From Apiotrichum sp. Y4204 (taxonomy: Eukaryota; Basidiomycota; Tremellomycetes; Trichosporonales; Trichosporonaceae), in contig JAMYHL010000029.1 of the NCBI GenBank assembly GCA_025531455.1, positions 434,001 to 498,000 of the forward strand: a stretch of 64,000 nucleotides of DNA, given 5' to 3'. Shown one piece after another: positions 36,057 through 46,900 of the stretch. The notes under the pieces are model-generated. The model was not told the origin of the DNA. It was given only the letters and a program-made list of their open reading frames with translations, and searched no databases. How positions within the stretch are numbered: the stretch's first letter is position 1; every line of letters starts with the position of its first letter. Both the position numbers and the translations under genes were made by a program.

Positions 36057-37634
36057 TTGCACCATGCACAACGCGTAACACGATACGCGAGCTTATTATC
36101 TCACGCTCCCCGCGCTCTATGTTTTCCGACACGCTCCGGCTGCTCCGGTGTCGGCATTCCCGGATTTCTCCGGCGCCGCCGGGTGTATGTGTGTGTGTGT
36201 CTTATCGCGGCGCGCTGGTTGGCTGGCGCGGGGACAAGGTGGCGATCGAGAGCATCGTGAAGTGATCCGTGTACGCGACTGTCGAGACGAGAGCGAGGCG
36301 AGTTTTTTTGGGCACGAGCTTTGTGGGGCACGACAAGCTGTGAGATCTGAGGTCTGAAAGTTGCTTGTGGGGCAGAAGAGGTCTGCTGTGCACTCGATCG
36401 ACGCGCCACAGGACCAGTGATTCGGTGTGGCCAGTATCAAAAGTATCATGTCCCGCGCCACCGAGCGCTAATTGACTAGTTGCCAGTGACAGTGGGCGGT
36501 GGGCAGAGCACACAAGAGGCGGTTACTACTGGCGCGCGTCAGTCACCTAGATTCCTGCTATACATGCACGTTGCAAGATCAAGAGATTAGCTGGAAAGGC
36601 ACAGCATCCGGGCCGGCTCGCGCCAGGGCAGGGGGGCTGTGTGAGGGTGTGTCGGGGGTGATGGTCCTGTCCCGAGTGGAGACCGGGATACGGGGGACCT
36701 GCTATGACAGCTCGACAGCGACAGAGAGCCGAGAGGACGAGACAGAGGCCATTGTATTCATCGTGTTGTAGCTTGTAGACTGGGCGCAAGACGCGCGTTC
36801 CGACTTCCGAGTAGTGTGGTAAGCCACTTCTGTCATCACAGTGCAACTAGTGCTGCTAGCTGTCTGCAACGCTGCAAAGCCACACAGCCACAGGCCACAC
36901 TGCGACAGCATCAGGTGACCTATGCACCGTCATGTACATTGCATGCACACGAGCGAGTTAGAGCTTGAGAGCGAGAGCGGACAGCATTGAGGTGGTTGGT
37001 TGTTTTTGTGGTCCTGAAAGTCGGCTCGCGCAGAGGTCAACTGGGTTTCCCGGAGTGAGCCGCGTTTTTGTCTTCGTCATCATCATCATTTCTCTTCGTA
37101 TCTATCTATCCATCTTTATCATCTCTCTCTTGGTCTCGATCATATCATTCCTCTTTTCTCATTCCTCTTTTTTCATTCTCTTCATCTTCATCTCTCTCCC
37201 GCATTTATCGCAGCGGAACCACCATCATTTCCGCGTTCAGCCCCGCACGCCGCATCGTGCGGCCCCTCTCACGACTCCTCGAGTCCACATCCTCGCCCAC
37301 CAAGACCTTTTCCTCGTTATCGTCCGTGTATCCTCCCACTCTCGCCTCGCCTCTCTCGCGCTCAACCTCGTCTGCCACGCCTGTTCCCCCACTCACCGCA
37401 CTCCTCGCACGCCGCCGCACACCAAAGGCGTCATTTTCATCACTTCCCTCTGTCCGTTTCGCGCATAAGCCCCCATCCGACTCGTGTGACTCGGCACCCA
37501 CCGCGACTCCCACCCCCACTCCCTCACACAACACTCCCACTCGTCACTCGCACTCGCACTCCCACGGCACCAGCACCCACGGCCGCTCCCCACTCTCGCG
37601 CTCGCCCCGCCGCCGCACCTACCCGCGGCGCAAC

Positions 37635-37640
37635 TATAAA
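37635..37640 (+). promoter_or_regulatory. TATAAA box, probable MESH1 core promoter
   Basis: Exact TATAAA 58 bp before the chosen MESH1 ATG, in otherwise GC-rich sequence. It supports the short-protein start over the upstream in-frame extension. Confidence 0.4.
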
Positions 37641-37697
37641 GACCGTCAAGCTCCCAACTTTGACCGCCCATTTCCCCCCGTCCTGGTCGCTCCCAAG

Positions 37698-39232
37698 ATG
37701 AACACCCCGCCTCCCGAGTACGCACCGCATACGGTCGCGCGCCCCGACCTCGCGTTCCACGGCCGCACGTACACCGAGGACGACATTAATGGCGTGCCGT
37801 GCACCCCTCGGCCACAGGTTGTGGCACCCGCGCCGCTCGGCAGCGACTATGCCTCCCCGACTGACGGCGATGCCCCGCTCAGCGTCCTCCTCCGCACTGT
37901 CGACTTTGCTGCCTGGGTGAGTCATGAACGAGTATTGAGTGCGGAGTTCAAGAGCATCGAGTGCAGTTTGGTAAGGCAGCTGGTGCCCACCGGCATACTG
38001 GTTTGTCAGAACCGATACTCCCGTACCGCTGAGAAATTTCCCAGCGAAGCGGACTCGTCGGGCGGTGAGCTCGCCAATCTGCACAGGCATGACGAGCCCT
38101 GCGTACGCTCAGTTGCACGGCAGGAGCTGCACCGCGAAGCATGCACTGCGCTGGTTGTCATCGGCGCGACTGTCACTCGTCCGTCTCTCTGTCAAGCTTT
38201 CCCTTTGCGCACTGTGCTCGAGCCTTGCCTCGCGACTGTACCCCGCTTCCCTCATGCTCTGCGCACTTTCTGTTTCAACGGCCCAGCAATCTGAAGAGCA
38301 CTGCTAACAATCAGAAGCACCAGTCGCAGCGGCGGAAGGACCTCGACCAGACGCCGTACATTAACCATCCCATTGTGAGTGCCAGTCTGGTGGGCAACAC
38401 ACACGTTCCGCAACAGGACACCGCTGACAAAGCCACAGGCCGTCGCCAATCTCCTCTCCCAGTGTGGTGTCACCGACATACGCGTTCTCCAGGCGGCGAT
38501 CCTGCACGACACAGTAGAGGACACGCACACTACAGTTGGTGGGTGCTACAGTCTCCTGCGAGCACTGACATCAGACGAAATCGCCCGCACGTTTGGACCA
38601 GAAGTCGCGGCAATCGTGGCCGAGTGCACTGACGATGTGAGCCTGGACGGGCCCGAGCGCAAGGCGGAGCAGCTGCGGACAGCCCCGCTCAAGAGCATTC
38701 AAGCCCAGCAGGTCAAGTTGGCAGAGTGAGTAGCAGATCCCTCACAGAAGGGGGCGCTAACGGGTAGCAAGCTTCACAATCTTGAGAGCATTCGCCGCTC
38801 GCCGCCGGTCGGTTGGGGCGTGCGCCGTATCCAGGCATACTTTGTGTGGGCAAAACAGGTCACTGATGGTGAGTGTGGGAACATTGGCGTCGAGCTCGGG
38901 ACTCTTGAGATTGGAGGCAGAAGCGCTGCCCACCTTCGGAAACAGTCGTTATCTCACGATCAACCCCCGCCCTCCGTTTCCGTCCTTGCCTCTACGATCC
39001 GCTCTCAACGATCAGTGCGCTAACCTCAGTCTGCAAACCTGCGTGTCCGCCCCTCTCCGCCCGCCTGGAGCATCTGTACACGACGGCCCACACGCGCGTC
39101 AATGGCGAGTACTTCCCGTGTCATCCGGGCGTGTGCGGCCCGCTCACCGAGGAGGAAAAGGGCCGCGTCGACTCGCGCTTCATCAAGTGTCCCGAGGGCG
39201 CCAAGCCCAACCCCCATCCCATCTTCTTCTAG
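37698..39232 (+). CDS. MESH1: MESH1-type HD-domain (p)ppGpp/NADPH phosphohydrolase
   Basis: Exons 37698-37916, 38315-38374, 38439-38538, 38575-38725, 38768-38868 and 39030-39232 give 277 aa. From about residue 67 the sequence follows metazoan MESH1 (HDDC3) and the hydrolase half of bacterial SpoT: FAAWKHQSQRRKDLDQTPYINHPI, then the HD pair in LQAAILHDTVEDTHTTV (His116-Asp117, Glu120-Asp121). VKLADKLHNLESI and RRIQAYFVWAKQV follow. All Mn-binding residues appear present. The known reactions are removal of the 3'-pyrophosphate of ppGpp and dephosphorylation of NADPH. There is no synthetase domain. A 70-residue N-terminal and a 50-residue C-terminal extension (two Cys, Pro-rich) go beyond the minimal enzyme. 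Intron 1 is long (398 nt). Convergent with TRL1. Confidence 0.88.
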
Positions 39233-39674
39233 CAGAACAAACAAAGAACAAAGTCTTTTAAACCATTAGCCTCAGCGCAGTCTGGCAGTTTGCCGGCGGC
39301 TTCGCACGTCTCGCGGTAGGCAGTTGTAGGATTCCCGGACGCTGTATCACCACCCATTTCCCCCCGGGCCATCATTGAACGTACCCATAGCATCGTATGC
39401 ATTGTCACTAGTCGTGGACCCGTGGTGTGGCGCAGTAGAATCTAGCATCTAGCATGGTGGAGCAGTCGGTGTCCCGGTGTCTCTTCTCGACCGATCTCTC
39501 AACCTTTCACATTGCGGCCATCTGCACCATCTGCAAATGTCCTCGGCCGCGAACACGTATATACATGGGTAAGGGTATGTATGAATTGAATACCTCAAGT
39601 CTCGTATGTCTCGGCCTCTCAGAGGTTCTACTTCTATCTCTATGCGTACAGTCGACTCCAACTAATCACCGCGC
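39233..39674. other. Intergenic between convergent MESH1 and TRL1
   Basis: 442 bp of 3' flanking sequence. No gene, RNA or repeat recognised. Confidence 0.6.
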
Positions 39675-42585
39675 CTAGTACATGCCGCGCACACGCCCAG
39701 TGCCCGTGACAGGCCCGACCGCGACCCAATGCACGGCCCCGCCACCCTCGACGACCTCGCCGCCATCGCCGGACTGCGCGCCGCGCGCGATCGCCTCGCG
39801 GGCAAGACGCACGACGCCCCGCGACTCGAACGCCGACACGTCCTCCGCCCGCGTGCCGACCGTAACGTGCAGATTGGCCTCGACCTCCGCCGGTAAAAGG
39901 AGGGGCACGCCGCCGCGCCCGTCACCCTCCCGAGGGCGGATACGGCCGACCACAAGAGCCATCACGCGCTCGTCCCACGCCAGATGCGTAATGTCAAACT
40001 CGTAGATTGGCGATAGGGCCGCCTCGGCGAGCGCGACGCACGTCTTCCACGCGACAGTGTGGGGGCCCTGCTCGTCCCCGCGCGCTTCCTGCTCTGCTGC
40101 GACGTTTTTCTCGTGCGAGAGCGTAATGTGCGGACGTTGTGTGACGCGTCCCTTTTCCCGGAGAATGGCGAGGAAGGCGCGCGCGGAGGCTTCGGATGCC
40201 TCTGGCATCGGAGAGCGGAGGGCGTCCTCCACTGCAGCGTTGATGTCGACCTCGGGCGCAAGGCCAAAGTACCGCACGGCCTTGCCGACGCGGGAGGGCG
40301 CATGGAATGGCGTGGACGTCTTGTATTCCTTCGCCTCGGCGAGCGCGGCGTCAATCGCCTCATCAGATGGGACGTTGATGCCAAGCGACTCCGACAAACC
40401 ATTGATGATAGTAACGAGCGCAGAGCGCGGGTCGTCCTCCACATTAACCGAAATCAGCTGGTCGAAAAGTGTCGGATCCGGGGTGGTAAAGTTGTGCAAG
40501 AAGAATGAGACCACCGCTTCGTGCTCAGCATCCATAGTGGCGTCAGGGCGCAGTGTCTGGTGGTTGTTGCCCCGGCCAACGATGCGCTCTGAGAAGAGTC
40601 GCAGGAGACGGTGGTACGGGTGTGAATCTATGTCCCAGACAATACCAATCATGCGGACATTAGAGTTCTTCAGCGTCTTCTTAAACGAGTTCTCGTCGGA
40701 CAATCCCGCAAGCTCGAGGTAATGCTTATCAATGTGGTTGTTGCTGAGAGTTAGGACAGAGGATCACGTCGTCTAACTCACCGGTCCGCATAAACAACGT
40801 TGTTCGTCTTCAAGAGCTCTACAATGTTGCGCTTGAAAGTGGGCGCCGTCTTCTTGGAGAGAATATCGTCGCTCTGTGTGTGTGCAAAGCCGAATAGCTT
40901 GCCAAGCGCAATACCTATCGTTGTCTTTCCTGGAGAGTGAGTTGATAATGAGGTAGGGCAACTCACCACAGCCGGGGACCGCAATGGGAACGAGAATGTA
41001 CTTCTTCGGAAGGTTGGCCTTTTCCGCATCGCGTGCAGCCTTGACCATCTCCGCTTGCTTGAGGGTATTCGGCTTCCACCCGCCCGCCTTGGCCAGCTCC
41101 CACGTCTCCTTGCCGTCCTCCTCGACCCACTTGAGGAAGCGCTCGCGGACACGCACAACACCGCGCTCGTACTTGTCAAACAGTGCGGGGTCTTCACGCA
41201 TCATGCGCCCGCACCACTCGGCATACACCCCAACTTCGGGACGGCGTGTACGAGCGGTGATCCTCTTCCAAATTTCCGCCTCCTTCTCTGGTGTCGTCTT
41301 CTTGTCAAGCAACGGGAGAAGCGCACGAGTGGTCTCGCGGAACTGGCGGTAAAGCATATAAGGCTCATCAAACTTGACCTTGAAGAAGAAGGGGGCACCG
41401 GGGCGATACGGCGGGCGGCTGCTGTCCTTGCCAGAGACATCCTTGACAGTGGACCGGACGACAAAGCCCTCGATCATGTCGCCTTCCCATGTTCCGGTCT
41501 CAGCCACTTCGTCGGTGAACTTCTTCACCTCGGCTGCAGAGTTCAGAGTGACGTGTTTTGTCATGATGAATCCAAACTCCTTCGCAAATTCGGCGACTTC
41601 GTCTGGCGTTTTGGTGGCAAAGTGTGGTGTGTTATAGTTGAGACCGTGGAGGTGAAGACCAGTCCAGTGTTCGGGCGTGGCAATGACATGCTCCTCGAAC
41701 GAGTCGTCACAGAGCTGCGGTCAGGTTTCCATCGTACGGTCACCTCACCTCAAGTACTGCGGTCACATTGTCATCCCAGAGCCGCTTCGCCAGCTGCTCC
41801 GAGGTCTTGCCGCTCTTGGCGAGCGTCCGCGCGACCCATTCGCGTCCGACAGCAGCGTGGGCCTTGGACTCAGTTTCCTCGTTCGCGTCCGCAGCCTTCT
41901 CCTTTTGCTCCTCCTTGTCAGCATTTTTGTCGAGCTTGACATTGCTGAGCTCAGCAGCAACAGCGTCCACCGACTGCTCAATAATTGTGCCGAGAGAGTG
42001 TTTGGATGCCACGACAAGCTGTGTGGGAGACAGCGCGGCAATCATGATAAGACACCCGTTAGACTTCAAAGTCAGGTAGTAGGGAGGAAGCGAGTGCGTC
42101 GCAATTGCGTCCCACTGTAAAGTCAGCAATCAGCTCTTTTAGACATGGTGTAGCTGACAATGACTCACGCTCGTCCACGACATTTCGTCCGTGTTGAAAA
42201 ACTTGTCGTAGCCCCTTGCGACGATCCGTTCCGACACAGTCCCCTCGGGCGCGGCGGTCGGTAGGGCAGCAGGGGGAACCTCGTCCGTGCTCGCGACCTC
42301 TTGCGTGAAGAGGCCACGCGCAAGCGTAGGAAAGCCATTGTCCTGTTTAAAGTACATGTGCTCCGTCATCTTCCAGCTCGTCATACGAAGATCTTTTGCG
42401 CTCGCATCATCGGGAGCGTAGATGGAGGCTGGGTAGATGTGCACCGTGGAGCGGGTCGCCTTGGGGTTGTTGACCCTCAGAGCGCGGAGAGCGGCAAGGA
42501 GGCCCGGGACGGTGGAGGGATACTTTTGGTCAAAGGACATGTCGGCCGCGGTCGCGGTGCGCGCAGGGATGGCCGCCCCCGACAT
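39675..42585 (-). CDS. TRL1: Fungal tRNA ligase (ligase, kinase and cyclic phosphodiesterase)
   Basis: Exons 42585-42169, 42114-41749, 41714-40967, 40929-40782 and 40743-39675 give 915 aa. Trl1 seals tRNA halves after intron removal and, in many fungi, joins HAC1 mRNA in the unfolded-protein response. The adenylyltransferase active-site Lys is in TLKSNGCLIMIAAL (near residue 156), with EGFVVRS and FFFKVKFDEPY as later nucleotidyltransferase motifs. The polynucleotide-kinase P-loop is AVPGCGKTTIGIAL, interrupted by an intron directly after the second Gly codon begins. The cyclic phosphodiesterase has its two HxT motifs, HITLSH and HVTVGT. The introns are 34-54 nt, and the 34-nt intron at 41748-41715 is among the shortest here. 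An in-frame upstream ATG at 42693 would add a Ser/Pro-rich leader; I prefer 42585, where MSGAAIPAR begins. Confidence 0.95.
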
Positions 42586-43961
42586 GATGGTGTCTTGGTG
42601 AGGGATGGAAAGAGATGGGGAGAGAAATGGAAAGTGAGAGGGGGAAGAAGAAGAACAAGTGTGTTGGACGCGAGAAGCAAAGGGGGGCGGCAAGAAGCTG
42701 TGCGCTGTGCTCGACTCGACGCGTTCTTCTTGTCAACTTTTGTGACTGGGATTGGTGACTCTGCGGGGTAAAATGCGGGGTATCAGGAAGGAGGGAGAGA
42801 GGGTACAGGGAGCGATTATGTAAAAATTGTATTTCAAATGGCCTAGACCCATCTAATCAAGCCTGCAAAATAGTAATCAAATAGCCTAGATGGTTGACTA
42901 GGATATTAGGTCCCCCCTCAATCTCCCTCAAAATAGAGTTTTGGCCACCCACCGCCACCCACCTAGAGATTGCCACAGATCCCACAGATCCGCTGAGAGG
43001 CGTCGTCATATTCACACCCCCCCAACCCATCCTCCCACACCCAACTGACAGGACAACAGAACGCCTCATGCGCAATCAGTCTCCTCTGCTTGTGCTGAGC
43101 TCGGAGCATGCCACGCAAAGGGGCAAGAACACGCGAATGCATGTAGAGGGTGTGGCTGAGTCCCCAAATGGGAGCAGTAGTATGCATGCGGAACAGATTG
43201 GCGCCTTGGGAGAGCCTTGGCTTTGAGGGTGCATTCCGTGCCACTCTTTGCCAGGCAGACGATCACACACCCACCGGCCACCGGCCACCCAATCCGTCTT
43301 CCCTCCATGCTCTTGGTCTTCCTTTTTTTTTTTTATCCTCTCTTTATCAAGCTATCAAATTGCGCGTCTCTGGAGGTCTCACTCTGGTCCACCGGGTACA
43401 CACTAAGTGAGAGTTGTCTTTCTCCTCACCTCGGGAGAATCGTATTAATGGCGGTTCTCTATCCCTTATCGATCATATCAATTCAAATCAAATCAAATCT
43501 GACAAAGATCAAATCAAGCCTCGTCCCCCCTTAATAATTCACACCCACCCCCTGGCCTCTGGGCCACCCTGGGCGAAGCAACCGTATCGGATCCGTGAAT
43601 GCCAACCATCGGGGTCGTCATCGCCACCACCATCACCACTTCCACATCCTCCTTCTCCATCCTTCATCACTCTCTTCAACACTCTTTCCCATCCACCCTC
43701 TCCCATTCCCTTTCCATTCATAGCATCTCGATGTGGTAATCACTCCCTTCACACGACAATAACGCACTCCCTAAGAAAAAAAAAAAAAAACATCATCATC
43801 ATCATTCCCCCAAATTCCATTGCGGGTGGCCCATTCTCTCACTGACTGCCTGTCTGTCATTCACAACTCGCAGGAGAGCAACAATCCACCTGCCGTATTC
43901 CCCCGCCATTCATCTTCCCACCCCCGACCTCGCAGTCACGCTCTTGTAACAGTACCTCTCC
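42586..43961. other. Divergent intergenic region between TRL1 and UFD4
   Basis: About 1.4 kb. The left part is AT-richer and repeat-free. The right part is pyrimidine-rich, with T-runs (43322-43333) and an A-run (43775-43789) followed by CATCAT repeats. No coding evidence. Confidence 0.6.
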
Positions 43962-46900
43962 ATGGAACCTACAGGTAACAGTTCCTCATCGTCATCTTCA
44001 CACCGCCATCGAGAGACCGTATCAGCCACCACCCAGCAACAGCCAGCCCACACCTCCTCGCCAACACGCGACTGTGAATCAACCACTTCCGCCACCTCCG
44101 ACAACCAAGTGCCTGTACCCAACCCGTCTTCCTCTACGACCAAGTCACAAGTTCGTTCCCGCAAGTCTCGCAAGAACGAGCCTACCTCCACCACCGCTTC
44201 GACAGCTACCACTACTACGACCACCGCCGCCACCAACGTAGCTGGTCTCTCGTCGATCTCCGCTCCCCGCCGCTCCGCCCGCATCTCCGCTGCCGCGGCT
44301 TCAGCAGACAGCGAGCCTGCCACTTCAAGCTCCAGCAAGAAGGACGAAGCAAACCCGTCGTCCAGCGCTCCCAGCTCTGATAAGAGGTGAGTTTTGTTGT
44401 TCCAATGCATACAAGCGTCAGACATGGCGTCTCTCACAGGGAAGAGTGGTGAGGCTCTGTGCGAATCCTCAATCAATGGCTTCCTCGTGTTTACTCCCCC
44501 ACTCCGAATGCATGCCCCATGTTCCCCTGCTAATCTCGTGTATAGGACACGGTCATCTGTTTCGTCACCCACCGACGCAGCGCCCTCGACAGACCGCAAG
44601 GGCAAGAAGCGCGCCGCAGCCGATCCCGCTCCAGACTCGGATCCCGCAGACCAGCGGGCGTCGTCGTCCAAGCGTCAAAAGCAAACTCCCGCCTACAAAC
44701 TGCGCTCCAAAGGAGACGAGCCTTCCACCAGTTCATCCAAGGCCAAAGGGAAAGCCAAGGCGCCTGCTAAGAAGAAGAGCATGCCGAAGAAGCCAGCAGC
44801 GTGAGTATGACTGGATCGCAGCGAAGAATTCTAACAATCAGCCCCAAGACAAAGAAGGGCGGCGCGTCCTCTGGCGATCGCTCCAAAAAGGGTGATTCTT
44901 GTGAGTGTGCCTTGTGTATCCCGTGTGACTGATCTAACCCTTGTAGCGGCCCGCCAGCTCATCGACGATCACATGGATGAGGACGAGTCCCGCTGGGATG
45001 AGCCCTCAGGCTCTCTCCTGGAGGGACGTTATCACGAGGATGACGATATGGAAGACTCGGAGCACGACGACGACGAAGACGGCCTAGGATTCTCGGGTCG
45101 TGGGGGCTCGGCGTATGAGCGTCTCGCCCGCATGGCAGACGGTGGCAGTCTCTTTGACGAAGCGGCGGCCGCCGCCCTATTCGGTGGTGACTTCCGGAGC
45201 TTTGGCGGCATGATGTCCGGTCTCCCCAGCCGCTTCAAGCGCCTCAAGGCGGACTTGCGCTCTCCCAAAGCAGCAGTTCGCCTCAACGCGCTTCGCGAGT
45301 GTAGCGAGCTACTTCTCGTGAGCAATGAAGACACTCTAGGGGCGTCCTTTTCCACATCCTCGTTTGCCACAGAGTTTATCGCCATTCTCAACGGCAAGCC
45401 CAACATTGACAAGCCGGGCGATGTCGACGCGGATGAACCCATGGAAGACCACGATGAAATGGACGAAGACGCCCAGCTGGCTGCCGCTCTGGCCATGAGC
45501 GCAGGTGGCGGGTTTGCCGCCGGTGATGACCAGCAGGAGATGGAGTCACAGCTTCTGGCATGCCGCTGCCTCGCCCACCTCATGGAGGCTCTCCCCGGTT
45601 CTGGTCACACTCTTGTCCACCTCGGCGCAGTACAGGCCTTGTGCTCCAAACTCAACGAAATCTCGTACATTGAGCTTGCGGAACAGACTTTGAGCGTAAG
45701 TGGCCTGTGCAGTGGCATTACTAACCATCAGACCATGGAGAAGATTGCAGCCGAGTACCCCGCTGCCATTGTTCGTGAAGGTGGTCTGGCTGCGCTCCTC
45801 AACTTCCTTCCCTTCTTCTCGACCAATGTGCAGCGCACCGCTGTCACCGCAGCCGCACACTGTTGCCGCAACATTGCTGGCGAATACTATCCCATGATCC
45901 GCGACGTCTTCCCCATCCTGCGTGACGTTTTAACCCAGGCGGATCAACGGCTTGTGGAGCAGGCGACTCTGGCCGTCGTGCGCACTCTGGACGCATATCG
46001 CCACAACGCCGAGCACCTTGAAGGATTGCTCGATGTTCCGACCGTCGTGGCCATCAACGCGTTGCTCATGCCGGCGGGCGGTTCCCCCCTTATTTCCGAC
46101 GGCACCTACACCCACCTCCTCAAAGTCCTCACGTCTTCAGCTCGTGCTTCCCCCAAGGTCACAGTTGCGTTCCTCGAGGCGGGCATCACGAGCACGGTGT
46201 ACCAGATCCTTACGGGTGTTCTTCCCTCTTCACATCAAGAGGAGGAGCAGGGCGATGCTCCAGGTGGACAAGGTCTTGGAAGCGGCGTGGCAGACATGGC
46301 CATCATGCAGAACCTCGCTCACCGCCCCAAGGACCAGGTCGAAGAGACCCTCGGTCTCATTTGTGAACTTTTGCCGCCCCTGCCGCGCGATGGGGTGTTT
46401 GATCCCAAGGCGTACAGCCAGAAGAGCCTCAATAAAATGTTGAAAGCCAACCGTTCAGCCAAGCAGCGCGATGCCCGTGACGACGGCTCGCAAGGAGAAG
46501 GCGCTCACTCCGGTCCGTCAACTGGTCGCAGCACCCCTGTCGGGCAGTCATCCACTCCCGCGCTCGGCACCTCCGCGTCCCTGGCAATCTACAACGCAAA
46601 GTCGAAGCGTGACTTGGAGGTCCAGAATGAACAGCGTACCAGCCTTCTCAAGGCCAAGCCGGAGCTGATTGGCAAGTTTATGCGCGCCCTGGTTCCGGTT
46701 CTCGTGGATGTGTATGCCGCGTCGGTCAGCCTTCGCGTCCGCACGAAAACTCTGACCGGCCTCGTCAAGGCCACGGCCTTTGCCGAGCCAGATGACCTCC
46801 AGCTGACCCTCACCGTGAGTAACCCGTATGGCCTTGCCTGACCGTAGTCCGTGCCAATGGCGAGCTTCCTCGGTACCATAATCTCATCCAAGGACAATCC

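Larger units (their letters stand above)
35492..37697. other. Long intergenic region upstream of MESH1
   Basis: About 2.2 kb. Contains a 13-C run (35523-35535), GAGC repeats, the CATGATC array at 36011-36056 and a long C/T-rich stretch (37070-37470). An in-frame Ser-rich open frame (from 37068) runs into MESH1 but has no homology I recognise. It is most likely promoter and leader sequence. Confidence 0.5.

Noticed and set aside
37068..37697. In-frame 210-residue N-terminal extension of MESH1
   Set aside because: Ser/Pro/His low complexity from a pyrimidine-rich tract; a TATAAA box lies inside it, 58 bp before the preferred ATG.
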